Shown: positions 56,196 to 64,000 of the stretch, one piece after another | How positions within the stretch are numbered: position 1 is the first letter of the stretch | Layout: every line of letters begins with the position of its first letter | NCBI GenBank assembly: GCA_937998875.1 | Contig: CALLBO010000009.1 | Location: forward strand, 62,001 to 126,000 | DNA length: 64,000 nt | Reading direction: 5' to 3' | Source: an uncultured Granulosicoccaceae bacterium | GTDB taxonomy: Bacteria; Pseudomonadota; Gammaproteobacteria; Granulosicoccales; Granulosicoccaceae | Program-made: the position numbers and the translations under genes | Notes under the pieces: generated by a model | What the model saw: only the letters and a program-made list of their open reading frames with translations | Database searches by the model: none | What the model was told of the DNA's origin: nothing

Positions 56196-56339
56196 CAAAA
56201 GCGGTGTAAAACAGAGCGGGCTATTGCAAGCAGATTCCGTATCGCCTGCTACACTCTGAGTGATCAGGCGGCACCGCACCGTCGGGACTACTTAATTGAC
56301 AAAATACCGTAATTGATAAAATACATCGGAGAATAATCG

Positions 56340-56606
56340 ATGATTGAAGACCTCACTCTACAGACGCTACTGATCTACGCGGTTATTGGCATCGTACTCG
56401 GCCTGATTCTCGGCTTGTTGCTGAAAGGTCGCGGGTTCGGCTGGTTCGGCAACCTGTGCCTGGGCTTGCTGGGTGCTTTTCTCGGCGGCCTGGTGTTGAC
56501 TTTCACCAGCCACGTAGTTGACAACAACCTGATCATGAACGCCGGTGCAGCTGCTGCGGGCAGCGTGCTGCTGATACTGCTCGTAGGTATTCTAAAACGA
56601 CGCTAG
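56340..56606 (+). CDS. GlsB/YeaQ/YmgE-like small membrane protein
   Basis: The 88-residue protein consists of three hydrophobic segments (about 9-27, 37-55 and 64-83) separated by Gly-rich turns (GRGFGWFGNLCLGLLGAFLGG) and ends in KRR. This matches transglycosylase-associated GlsB/YeaQ/YmgE stress-related inner-membrane proteins, whose function is not known. GGAG lies 8 nt upstream of the ATG. A terminator follows 32 bp after the stop, so it is probably monocistronic. Confidence 0.8.
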   Translation: MIEDLTLQTLLIYAVIGIVLGLILGLLLKGRGFGWFGNLCLGLLGAFLGGLVLTFTSHVVDNNLIMNAGAAAAGSVLLILLVGILKRR

Positions 56607-56638
56607 ACCTCAGAAACTGAAACTCATACGCGTTACAT

Positions 56639-56665
56639 AAGGCCGGCATTTAGTCGGCCTTTTGT
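56639..56665 (+). terminator. Intrinsic terminator after the GlsB-like gene
   Basis: AAGGCCG (56639-56645) pairs with CGGCCTT (56655-56661) over a 9-nt loop, followed by TTGTT. The stem is strong and the U-rich tail moderate. Confidence 0.75.
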
Positions 56666-56804
56666 TATGTGGCCCAACGGATTGTGCCGCATCACGCTCA
56701 GACGGCTCCGCAAATCCGGCCTCAGCCTGTTACGCTCAGACAGGAAGCGCTATCATCCGCTGTCTGACACAACCCAGTTTCACCAGACACCCTCGGAGTA
56801 AGTC

Positions 56805-58214
56805 TTGGAAATTCAGTCCTGCGGAGCAGCACAAGAAGTCACCGGTTCCTGCCACCTGATTAAAGTCGGTAAGCAAACAGTTCTGCTTGATTGTGGATTG
56901 ATTCAGGGTCGCCGCAAAGACGAAAACCGCAACCGGGATCCATTTCCATTTGATCCGGCAAAGCTTGATGCTGTCGTGCTCAGCCACGCCCATATTGACC
57001 ACAGTGGGCGATTGCCTCTGTTAATTAAGAGCGGCTTTAACGGACCAATCTATACCCATGAAGCCAGCGCTGACCTGTGCGACACACTGCTGAAAGATTC
57101 TGCCTACCTGAACTACAAAAACACCCAGTGGGAAAATAAGCACCGTGCACGTAGAGGCAAAAAACCTCTCGAGCCCCTGTATGAAAAGGAGGATGCCGAG
57201 AAAGCACTAAAGCTCTTCAGCACACTCGAATACGGCGAGACAAAAGAAATTCTGCCGGGTGTCAAGATCAAGCTATCAGATGCAGGTCATATTGTTGGCT
57301 CATCCATCGTGGAGCTTTGGCTGAAAGAAAATGAGCTTGAAAGAAAAGTTGTTTTCAGTGGTGATCTCGGCCATCGCGGAACCGCCATACTGCGAGATTT
57401 TACGATGATCGATGATGCAGACCTGGTGCTGATGGAAAGCACTTATGGCAGCAGGTGCCACCGTCCCTGGGATGAAACCTGGGCTGAGATTGACGATATC
57501 GCTGCGGCCATTCAGAAGAAACCCGGAAATGTGCTGTTACCGGCGTTTTCAGTTGGACGCACGCAGAATATTTTGTATATGTTTGCGCGAAACTATGAGA
57601 AATGGAATTTACAGAAATGGCAGATCTTTCTCGATAGTCCAATGGCTATTGAAGCTACGGAGATCTACCTGCGACATCACAAGCTCTACGACACAGAGGC
57701 TGCAAAATTCTGGAAAGAAAACGGCAAGCAGCTCGGCCTGCCCAACCTGCGATATTCCAAAAGCTCACAGGATTCGATGAATATCAATAAAATCGACAGT
57801 GGGGCAATCATAATCGCAGGTAGTGGCATGATGACCGGCGGGCGGATCAAGCACCACATTAAACACAACATCTGGCGAAGCAGCAGCCACTTAATAGTGA
57901 CCGGTTACCAGGCGCAGGGCACTATGGGTCGCAAACTGGTTGAGGGCGCAAAAACGATAAAACTGTGGGGCCAAAGCATTGCTGTAAAGGCTAAAATCCA
58001 CACCATCGGTGGTTTGTCTGCACACACTGATCAGAAGGGCCTGATGGACTGGTATGGCAACTTTAAAAATCGCCCACCGGTCTTTCTGGTGCACGGCGAG
58101 GCTGACACCATGGAAGTACTGCGCAAAAAACTACGCAGTGATCTCAATGCACCTGCACACATTGCACATGCAGGAAAAACGATCGATCTGAACAATATTG
58201 ATCAGTACAGATAA
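56805..58214 (+). CDS. Beta-CASP metallo-beta-lactamase-fold hydrolase (RNA-processing type)
   Basis: The 469-residue protein is an MBL-fold enzyme with a beta-CASP insertion, as in CPSF-73-like nucleases. Zn ligands are visible in SHAHIDHSGRLPLL (HxHxDH), DAGHIVGSS and FSGDLG. MESTYGSR, PAFSVGRTQNIL, IIAGSGMMTGGRI and TIGGLSAHTDQ are the beta-CASP motifs A-C, and VHGE closes the domain. It probably cleaves RNA, though bacterial members are little studied. It starts at TTG 56805, with GGAG 6 nt upstream; no ATG is positioned before the conserved first strand. The epimerase gene follows 29 bp later. Confidence 0.9.
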   Translation: MEIQSCGAAQEVTGSCHLIKVGKQTVLLDCGLIQGRRKDENRNRDPFPFDPAKLDAVVLSHAHIDHSGRLPLLIKSGFNGPIYTHEASADLCDTLLKDSAYLNYKNTQWENKHRARRGKKPLEPLYEKEDAEKALKLFSTLEYGETKEILPGVKIKLSDAGHIVGSSIVELWLKENELERKVVFSGDLGHRGTAILRDFTMIDDADLVLMESTYGSRCHRPWDETWAEIDDIAAAIQKKPGNVLLPAFSVGRTQNILYMFARNYEKWNLQKWQIFLDSPMAIEATEIYLRHHKLYDTEAAKFWKENGKQLGLPNLRYSKSSQDSMNINKIDSGAIIIAGSGMMTGGRIKHHIKHNIWRSSSHLIVTGYQAQGTMGRKLVEGAKTIKLWGQSIAVKAKIHTIGGLSAHTDQKGLMDWYGNFKNRPPVFLVHGEADTMEVLRKKLRSDLNAPAHIAHAGKTIDLNNIDQYR

Positions 58215-58243
58215 GCAAGAGAAGACACAGGTTTTTATACCTC

Positions 58244-59134
58244 ATGGCAAAAATTGCAATTACCGGATCCTCTGGGTTGATCGGTAGGGAATTGATTAAA
58301 CAACTATCAGCACAGCATGAATTGATTGAGATCGATATCGCCCTTGACGAGCGTAACTATGATATCAGCGACGCTAATATTGCTAGAAAACTTACTAAAA
58401 GCTGCGAAGGAATAATACATCTCGCCGCAGTTTCGAGAGTTGCCGAGGCTCAAGAGTTTCCACTACGAACATGGTCGAGCAATGTTTCCGGTACACATAA
58501 TATACTCGACGCTGCATTACGCAGCAGTTCCAGGCCGTGGGTGATTCATGCGAGCAGCAGGGAGGTTTACGGGGACCAACCCAGGCAGGCAATTACAGAG
58601 GATACGCCAATGACACCGTTGAATATTTACGGACGCTCAAAGGCCGCTGGAGAGGGGATGGTTTATGGTGCGCAGGACGCTGGTGCAAATGTCGCGATTC
58701 TTCGCTTTGCAAATGTTTACGGTGATATTTACGACTACTCAGACCGTGTAATTCCGGCATTCTCACGAGCAGCCGTCAATGGCACAACCTTACGCGTCGA
58801 TGACGCTTCAGTGTGCATGGACTTCACTCATGTTGTAGATGTGTCAAAAGGTGTAGTGAAAGTCGTTGATCAGTTAACCAGTGGTGAAAAAAACCTGCCG
58901 CCGATTCACTTTGCTACAGGTACCGGTACTACGCTCGGTGAGCTCGCAAGACTGGCTGTAACTGCAAGCAACAATACTTGTGAGCTCAATGAGGTCGAGA
59001 AACGCGAAGCGAGTGTCGGTTGCTTCATTGGTGATCCTTCGAGAGCAAAGTCTCTACTTGGCTGGACACATGAAACTCCTATTCAATCTGGTTTTACCGA
59101 AATGGTCGAAGCATATAGAGCAGCAACCTCCTAA
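58244..59134 (+). CDS. NAD-dependent epimerase/dehydratase (extended SDR)
   Basis: The 296-residue protein is an extended short-chain dehydrogenase of the nucleotide-sugar type. The N-terminal GxxGxxG is in ITGSSGLIGRELI, the catalytic Tyr-Lys pair is in NIYGRSKAAGE, and REVYGDQP and FANVYGDIYDYSDRVIPAF are family landmarks of sugar-nucleotide epimerases/dehydratases. Substrate is not identifiable. It may be cotranscribed with the beta-CASP gene; a glycosyltransferase lies 1.2 kb away on the same strand beyond cbpA. Confidence 0.87.
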   Translation: MAKIAITGSSGLIGRELIKQLSAQHELIEIDIALDERNYDISDANIARKLTKSCEGIIHLAAVSRVAEAQEFPLRTWSSNVSGTHNILDAALRSSSRPWVIHASSREVYGDQPRQAITEDTPMTPLNIYGRSKAAGEGMVYGAQDAGANVAILRFANVYGDIYDYSDRVIPAFSRAAVNGTTLRVDDASVCMDFTHVVDVSKGVVKVVDQLTSGEKNLPPIHFATGTGTTLGELARLAVTASNNTCELNEVEKREASVGCFIGDPSRAKSLLGWTHETPIQSGFTEMVEAYRAATS

Positions 59135-59204
59135 CAAATTCCCCGGTCTCACCATAGGTACTGGCCCGCTTGGGAAACTGCCTGTGCGTTAAAAACCGGT
59201 TCAA

Positions 59205-60194
59205 TTATGACTGCTCGACACATTCAAGGTGCGCGCGTGGGTTGAAATTCCAGTCAGCTTCAATTTCCTTTAATCTTCCAACAGAATCTGCGTCGAGATC
59301 GTCGGGTACGACCACCTGCACAATCACAAACTGATCTCCTGCAGGTTTTACTGGTAACCCCCTGCCCTTTATCCGCATACGCTTTCCGCTGCTGGTACCC
59401 GGCGGTATCTTTACATTTACCTCCCCCGACAAAGTTGGCACTCGCACAGTGGTGCCTTCTATCAGCTCAACCGGAGTTACCGGTACAGTCAACACCACAT
59501 CCACCCCATCCATCTCGAACAGATCATGAGGCTTATGCTGTATGGTTAAAATCAAATCACCGTCGCGGGCTCCCGGCCGCCCCTGACCACGCAGACGCAA
59601 CTGCTGACCATCAGTTACTCCGGCAGGTAGTGTTACGCTGAGAGTTTTTTCCGCATAACCCGGCGCTGCCGGTACCTTAATCTTCGTTTTACCACCACGA
59701 AAAGCATTTTCAAGCGATACCCGAACGGTAAGCGCAATGTCGTCACCTCGCGAGTGCCGGCCAGCTCTCTGACCAGCCGTGCTTTGACCTGGGTGACCCG
59801 CAGACCCAAAGCCTCGATTAAAATCAGCCTGCCCGAAAATAGATTCAAAGAAATCACTAAAATCACTGCCACCGCCGAAGTCACCGCGGTTAAAGCCACC
59901 CTGACCGGCGGCACCTGGCTCAAAATTCCAGTCACCCTGCCAACCGGGCGGCCTTCTAAAATCATCCCCACCCTGGAAACCATGTCTCTTCAAGCGATCA
60001 AACTCCGCCCGACGCTGATCATCCTTCAGAACTTCGTAGGCCTCATTAATCGACTTGAATTTCTCCTCAGCATCAGCCTCAGCACTGACATCAGGATGGT
60101 ATTGACGTGCTTTCTTCCGGTAAGCCCGCTTTATCTCCTCCTGCGTGGCTGAGTCACTAACGCCCAGAGTCTGGTAGTAGTCTTTGAATTTCAT
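59205..60194 (-). CDS. cbpA: DnaJ-family co-chaperone, CbpA type
   Basis: The 329-residue type II J-protein has a J domain (1-70) with HPD at 33-35, a Gly/Phe-rich region (about 85-150, including FGGGSDFSDFFESIFGQ) and two C-terminal substrate-binding beta domains without the DnaJ zinc finger (LRLRGQGRPGARDGDL, IKGRGLPVKPAGD). It stimulates DnaK ATPase; E. coli CbpA also binds curved DNA. No cbpM follows. It is divergent from the glycosyltransferase operon, with a 15-bp tandem repeat in the gap. Confidence 0.92.
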   Translation of the reverse strand: MKFKDYYQTLGVSDSATQEEIKRAYRKKARQYHPDVSAEADAEEKFKSINEAYEVLKDDQRRAEFDRLKRHGFQGGDDFRRPPGWQGDWNFEPGAAGQGGFNRGDFGGGSDFSDFFESIFGQADFNRGFGSAGHPGQSTAGQRAGRHSRGDDIALTVRVSLENAFRGGKTKIKVPAAPGYAEKTLSVTLPAGVTDGQQLRLRGQGRPGARDGDLILTIQHKPHDLFEMDGVDVVLTVPVTPVELIEGTTVRVPTLSGEVNVKIPPGTSSGKRMRIKGRGLPVKPAGDQFVIVQVVVPDDLDADSVGRLKEIEADWNFNPRAHLECVEQS

Positions 60195-60223
60195 TAAGGT
60201 AAACTGATTTTTGCTGGAAATAA

Positions 60224-60253
60224 CTGATAACTACATGGCTGATAACTATATGG
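60224..60253. repeat. 15-bp tandem duplication in the cbpA/glycosyltransferase divergent promoter
   Basis: CTGATAACTACATGG (60224-60238) is immediately followed by CTGATAACTATATGG (60239-60253), identical but for one base. It lies about 30-60 bp upstream of the cbpA start codon, where it would overlap promoter elements. Confidence 0.7.
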
Positions 60254-60336
60254 AGATCAATTGACGTTGATACAAGCCATGTTTACAACATTTTACAGCA
60301 GTGACAGCGTGCACTCTTTTAGCAAGGCCATAAGGC

Positions 60337-61191
60337 ATGAATATCAGCATCTCGGTTGTCATCCCGACATACAATCGCAGCACAGTGGTCCGGCGGGCGA
60401 TAGACTCGGTACTTGCACAAACTACCCAGCCAGATGAGATCATTGTAGTCGACGATGGCTCAGCTGACGATACAGCGAATCACCTTCATCGCCACTATGG
60501 TGAACGCATTAAGATCATTCAACAGAATAATCAGGGGGTAAGCGCTGCCCGAAACCGCGGCATTGATGCATCACGCGGCAACTGGATTGCGCTGCTCGAC
60601 TCTGACGACGAATGGATGGAGAACAAACTGACGCTGCAATTGGACGTAGCGGCCAATGATGACAGCTGCGTTCTCTGCCACACGGATGAAATCTGGATTC
60701 GCAACGGCACCCATCTGAACCAGATGAACAAACATAAAAAATCGGGTGGTGATATTTTCAAGAATTGCCTGCCGCTATGTGTAATATCACCCTCTTCGGC
60801 TTTGATTAAAAAGACCGTATTCAACCGGATTGGCCAGTTTGATGAATCACTACCTGCCTGCGAAGACTATGATCTCTGGCTCAGAATATGTGCTGAATAC
60901 CAGACTCACCATATTCCACAACCCTTGCTCATAAAATATGGCGGCCATGAGGACCAACTATCAAAAAAGCACTGGGGTATGGATAGATTCAGAATCAAGG
61001 CACTGAAAAATTTGCTGGCAACAGCATCGCTCACAAATACACAGCGGCAACTTACTCTCAACATGCTGGAAAAGAAAACTATTATCCTTTTAAAAGGAGC
61101 TATCAAACATAACAATCGCCGCCTATCTGACGAATGCTGCTCGATTCTGCAGCAACACAATCTGGCAATTCCGGATTCGATTCAATGCTAG
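60337..61191 (+). CDS. Family 2 glycosyltransferase
   Basis: The 284-residue GT-A enzyme starts MNISISVVIPTYNRST, with EIIVVDDGSADDT, AARNRGIDASRGNWIALLDSDDEWMENKL (the DxD-type motif) and ACEDYDLWLRICAEY for the acceptor-side acidic motif. It is soluble, with no membrane segments, and probably adds a sugar to an envelope polysaccharide or lipid; donor and acceptor are unknown. Its 3' end overlaps the next gene by 7 bp, making it the first gene of a three-gene operon with the phosphorylase-like and SPL-like genes. Confidence 0.88.
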   Translation: MNISISVVIPTYNRSTVVRRAIDSVLAQTTQPDEIIVVDDGSADDTANHLHRHYGERIKIIQQNNQGVSAARNRGIDASRGNWIALLDSDDEWMENKLTLQLDVAANDDSCVLCHTDEIWIRNGTHLNQMNKHKKSGGDIFKNCLPLCVISPSSALIKKTVFNRIGQFDESLPACEDYDLWLRICAEYQTHHIPQPLLIKYGGHEDQLSKKHWGMDRFRIKALKNLLATASLTNTQRQLTLNMLEKKTIILLKGAIKHNNRRLSDECCSILQQHNLAIPDSIQC

Positions 61192-61997
61192 GCCTTATCA
61201 CCGCTACTCTGGCTGAAGCAGACCCCGTCATTCACGCCCTAAAACTAAAAAAAATACCTGCTCCGTTTAGTTACTATAAAAACGAAGAACACCATCTTGT
61301 CGTCTCCGGAATTGGAAAATGCAACGCTGCAGCGGCCTGCGGTTGGTTGGCGCAAAAAGCGTCATACACTACTTCTATCAGTACAACGTCAGTCGCCTGG
61401 CTGAACTTCGGAATAGCAGGTCACCCGGAAGCGGAGTTAGGCAGTTCGTTCTTTGGCCATAAGATTACCGACAATGCTTCCGGGAAAGTCTGGTATCCAC
61501 ACCGTATTAATTCAGATCTGCCGTCAACCAATCTATTAACAGTAGACAAACCACTAGACACCTACAAGCCCGATCAATTGCACGATATGGAAGCAAGCGG
61601 ATTTATAGAAGCAGGGAGAAAATTCTCCGACGCAGAACTGGTGCAAACACTGAAAGTTGTATCAGACAACTCGACACACCCATTATCTGAGGTGAACGCA
61701 AAGCTTGCCAAAACACTGATAGCGGAAAACATTGAATCTATTCTCCATGGCATTGACACGCTTAAACTTCTCAGCAAAGTCGTTGATAGCACCGACAGCG
61801 CAATCAGTGTAGAAATTCAGAAAAGATGGCACTTTAGCGTATCTCAGGCAATTCAGCTTAAGCGAACGCTGCAGCGACACAGGGCACTACTCGGTGAATT
61901 GCAAGACATTCCGGACCCCTTACAACAAGCAGCGTCGTCCAAAGAATTTCTAACTCTGTTGCAACAGACGGTGGATATCGCAGGTTCCAAATTATGA
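61185..61997 (+). CDS. Nucleoside phosphorylase/nucleosidase-superfamily protein
   Basis: The 270-residue protein resembles the PNP/MTA-nucleosidase superfamily: MLGLITATLAEADPVIHAL at the start, VVSGIGKCNAAAACGWL (residues 41-45 are the phosphate/base-site SGIGK), LNFGIAGHPEAELGS, and DMEASGFIEAG (134-140), the ribose-binding Glu segment. C-terminal residues beyond about 160 diverge from known enzymes. Substrate is unknown. Starts at ATG 61185, overlapping the glycosyltransferase stop; its stop overlaps the SPL-like start (ATGA), so translation of the two is coupled, which argues for a shared task. Confidence 0.78.
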   Translation: MLGLITATLAEADPVIHALKLKKIPAPFSYYKNEEHHLVVSGIGKCNAAAACGWLAQKASYTTSISTTSVAWLNFGIAGHPEAELGSSFFGHKITDNASGKVWYPHRINSDLPSTNLLTVDKPLDTYKPDQLHDMEASGFIEAGRKFSDAELVQTLKVVSDNSTHPLSEVNAKLAKTLIAENIESILHGIDTLKLLSKVVDSTDSAISVEIQKRWHFSVSQAIQLKRTLQRHRALLGELQDIPDPLQQAASSKEFLTLLQQTVDIAGSKL

Positions 61998-62983
61998 TCC
62001 AGACTATTTATATTGAAGAAGAAATTCTGGATCATCCGCGAGTACTGAGCATTTGTGATCGATTTCCAAAGGCAACAACAATAACGTGTGAGCGATACAC
62101 CAGCGTATTCAATAGCAACTCACAGAATTTCCGGCTGCAGAAAAAGAATCCGGCACTGATTCTGGCAAAAAAATACAACAAGCACGTGCTACCCACGCCG
62201 CCTGGCTACGGTATTGGCAGTGATCGAAACTACTACTTCTCGCATATGCTCAACTGCCTCTACGACTGCCGCTATTGCTTTCTTCAGGGTATGTTTCGCT
62301 CAGCCAACTATTTGGTATTTGTTAACTATGAAGATTTTTTCGATCAGATTGAGACAACAGCATCCGAGTCCTCAGCAGATGACACTTGGTTTTTCTCCGG
62401 CTACGATTGCGACAGCCTGGCTATGGAACCAGTAACAGGTTTTATGAACGAAGCAATCGACTGCTTCTCGTCGCTTAAAAATGCTCAATTGGAGATACGA
62501 ACCAAAAGCACGCAAATTCGCTCACTACTAAACCGTGAGCCGATTCCAAATTGCGTCGTCGCGTTCAGTTTTTCTCCGGAAAAAACCGCCAACTCTCTGG
62601 AACACGGAGTACCGAGCATTCAAAAGCGTGTCAATGCGATGCAAAGATTACAAGAGAAAGGCTGGAAAACAGGCATACGACTGGATCCGATCGTCTATTC
62701 ACAAACCCTTCAAAGTGACTACGCAGAATTACTCGATCATATTTTTTCTGCTGTCGAGGCTGATCGGATACACTCGGCGAGCTATGGAATGTTTCGGCTT
62801 CCCAAGCCGTTTTTCAGGAAAATGGTGCGACTGTATCCGGAAGAAAAGCTATTCTCGGCACCGCTTACCGAACATAAAGCCCAGGTATCTTTTGGTGAAG
62901 AGGCAGAAAGCACAAGTCTTTCGATAGTCCACTCAGAACTTCTAAAATATGTAGAGGAACAGGTAATTTTTCCGTGCAAATAA
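61994..62983 (+). CDS. Spore-photoproduct-lyase-like radical SAM protein
   Basis: The 329-residue protein belongs to the SPL family (COG1533). The radical SAM motif is C88-x3-C92-x2-C95 in NCLYDCRYCFLQG. Cys139 in FFSGYDCDSLAME sits 44 residues after the last cluster Cys, matching the spacing of the hydrogen-donor Cys141 of Bacillus SPL. SPL repairs the UV-induced 5-thyminyl-5,6-dihydrothymine lesion in spores; this is not a spore former, so the lesion or substrate differs or is unknown. It is translationally coupled to the phosphorylase-like gene and ends 26 bp before the convergent binding-protein gene. Confidence 0.85.
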   Translation: MIQTIYIEEEILDHPRVLSICDRFPKATTITCERYTSVFNSNSQNFRLQKKNPALILAKKYNKHVLPTPPGYGIGSDRNYYFSHMLNCLYDCRYCFLQGMFRSANYLVFVNYEDFFDQIETTASESSADDTWFFSGYDCDSLAMEPVTGFMNEAIDCFSSLKNAQLEIRTKSTQIRSLLNREPIPNCVVAFSFSPEKTANSLEHGVPSIQKRVNAMQRLQEKGWKTGIRLDPIVYSQTLQSDYAELLDHIFSAVEADRIHSASYGMFRLPKPFFRKMVRLYPEEKLFSAPLTEHKAQVSFGEEAESTSLSIVHSELLKYVEEQVIFPCK

Positions 62984-63009
62984 TATAAAAAAGAGCCAGG
63001 TGAGGCTAC

Positions 63010-64000
63010 TCAAAATCCTGCTGTTTTGATCGATCCGGATTTTTCAATATACTCGCTAAACTTTTTTTCAATTCCAGATCCCATCTCACGCCACCACTTA
63101 TTGTTACCCCAGAAAAAAGACCCGGGCTGAAGATCAACAGGCATAGCCTTTCGATAGACTTTATCTATAAAGTCAACCTGAAGTCGATTAACCGGAGCAT
63201 AGCCCAGAGCAGTGGATAGCTGTACGTTTCGCATCGGTTCCAGCATATATCGAAGAAATTCCAATGACTGCTCTGGTGCGGTAGCACTCAAAGAAGCTTC
63301 AGCGCGTAAACGCTGCTTCGGTACAGTAAGCATGCTCATGTGCGCGATTACATCACTCCATACAACACCATAGTGATCAAAAGGAAGTTCGGATTTTCTC
63401 CTCGCATCAATCCGGCGAACCAGATTGTAGTTAGCAACCATTATAAATCTGACAGCACCCGCATCCAGCAGCTGCAGTGCCTCGTGGTCCGTATCAACCC
63501 AGACAATTTCAGGTTCAATTAGCCTGAGAGTATCCTCAATCTTATCCCACGCGTTCTCTTCAGATAACATCGAATATAGTTCAACTGGCGAGCCACCGGA
63601 CAGCAACAGTATCCACTCAGCAAGCGACCGCGGTGATTTTTTTAAAGCACGCTTACCGGGAAATGCATCAGGATCAAAAAAATCCCTGATCGAGTTCGGC
63701 GCTGGCTGATTAATATACATGGTGGCGTCGAAGGCAATAAAATCTGCCCAGACTGAATGACCAATACCACAGGGGTGCAAACCGTTGCTGACGTAATCCG
63801 AAAATTTATTGCGTTTTGACAGTATTCGATCCAGTGGCAACAGATTTATATCACCGCTCTCACATGCTGCTATCGCATCATGAAGTGACATTTCGACAAT
63901 GTCTGAACGGTATTCCCGATCACCTTGCTGGCCAAGCTTCGGCACAACCTCAAAGTTCAGCTCATGAGAGTGGCTATCATTAAAATGCATCCATAAGGAT
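63010..64000 (-). CDS. Periplasmic substrate-binding protein of an ABC transporter (5' end outside window)
   Basis: This reading frame runs to the right edge without a stop. The visible part is a type II periplasmic binding protein of the PotD/AfuA (polyamine or iron) class: LPLDRILSKRNKFSDYVSNGLHPCGIGHSVWADFIAF, PNSIRDFFDPDAFPGKRAL, LAEWILLLSGG and PMRNVQLSTALGYAPVN, the last being the typical C-terminal PotD-like segment. An internal Met near 63990 is unlikely to be the start because the signal peptide and first strand would be missing. Ligand is unknown. The sequence is convergent with the SPL-like gene. Confidence 0.82.
   Translation of the reverse strand, partial: SLWMHFNDSHSHELNFEVVPKLGQQGDREYRSDIVEMSLHDAIAACESGDINLLPLDRILSKRNKFSDYVSNGLHPCGIGHSVWADFIAFDATMYINQPAPNSIRDFFDPDAFPGKRALKKSPRSLAEWILLLSGGSPVELYSMLSEENAWDKIEDTLRLIEPEIVWVDTDHEALQLLDAGAVRFIMVANYNLVRRIDARRKSELPFDHYGVVWSDVIAHMSMLTVPKQRLRAEASLSATAPEQSLEFLRYMLEPMRNVQLSTALGYAPVNRLQVDFIDKVYRKAMPVDLQPGSFFWGNNKWWREMGSGIEKKFSEYIEKSGSIKTAGF

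Noticed and set aside
1-64000. tRNA, rRNA, CRISPR or insertion sequence
   Set aside because: I scanned the gaps by eye for TPsiC-loop-like GTTCGANTC, repeat-spacer patterns and transposase motifs; hits such as those at 23913 and 35846 fall within genes and do not fold as tRNA.

Overview
The window looks like a chromosomal core region of a marine-type, deep-branching gammaproteobacterium with roughly even GC content. The evidence is conserved gammaproteobacterial gene order (xerD-dsbC; lptGF divergent from pepA-holC-valS) and typical families (exonuclease I, RlmKL, SohB, DUF2058, Bpt). These sit beside genes more often seen in other or less-studied lineages: heme A synthase, PhaR, CobS/CobT, IalB and an H1-like lysine-rich protein. 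The order is a guess (Arenicellales or Chromatiales-like). I see no insertion sequence, phage, integrase cassette, CRISPR array, rRNA or tRNA; the only recombinase is the housekeeping XerD.

Layout. 1-3.1 kb: dsbC (cut by the window edge) and xerD, divergent from a first moeA. 3.3-4.6 kb: a histone H1-like protein built from 30-bp tandem repeats, an AT-rich spacer and an RDD membrane protein. 4.6-12 kb: the lipopolysaccharide-export permeases lptG/lptF, divergent from pepA-holC-valS. 12-20 kb: a large signalling protein whose receiver and GGDEF domains are all degenerate; a molybdenum cofactor cluster (mobA, a second moeA, a YeiW-like cysteine-cluster protein); gshA; an alpha/beta hydrolase; a histidinol-phosphatase-like enzyme. 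20-25 kb: dsbB, a DUF2058 gene, sbcB, bpt and a membrane class III nucleotide cyclase. 25-30 kb: phaR, a phosphotransacetylase, lon and a membrane TPR-like protein of unknown function. 30-34 kb: heme A synthase, a second unknown membrane TPR-like protein and a TlpA-like thioredoxin. 34-37.5 kb: a divergent CoA-transferase/acyl-CoA ligase pair. 37.5-43 kb: an unusual enhancer-binding-type regulator without a GAFTGA loop, sohB and rlmKL. 43-50 kb: a glycogen block (malQ-glgC divergent from glgB-glgA) and an IalB-family protein. 50-54 kb: cobT and cobS without cobN. 54-59 kb: a class IV aminotransferase, a B12-binding radical SAM protein, a GlsB-type membrane protein, a beta-CASP hydrolase and an NAD-dependent epimerase. 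59-64 kb: a CbpA-type DnaJ, then an overlapping operon of glycosyltransferase, nucleoside-phosphorylase-like protein and spore-photoproduct-lyase-like radical SAM enzyme, and finally a periplasmic substrate-binding protein cut by the window edge.

How the parts fit. Most of the window is housekeeping. Carbon storage is a recurring theme: a complete glycogen synthesis set plus PhaR beside a phosphotransacetylase points to both glycogen and polyhydroxyalkanoate metabolism. Periplasmic thiol chemistry is represented three times (DsbC, DsbB, TlpA-like). The least ordinary elements are the coupled phosphorylase/SPL-like pair at 61.2-63.0 kb, the two regulators that kept their folds but lost key catalytic motifs (12.2-14.2 kb and 37.8-39.3 kb), the orphan CobS/CobT pair, the 30-bp repeat H1-like gene and two unrecognised membrane/TPR-like proteins.
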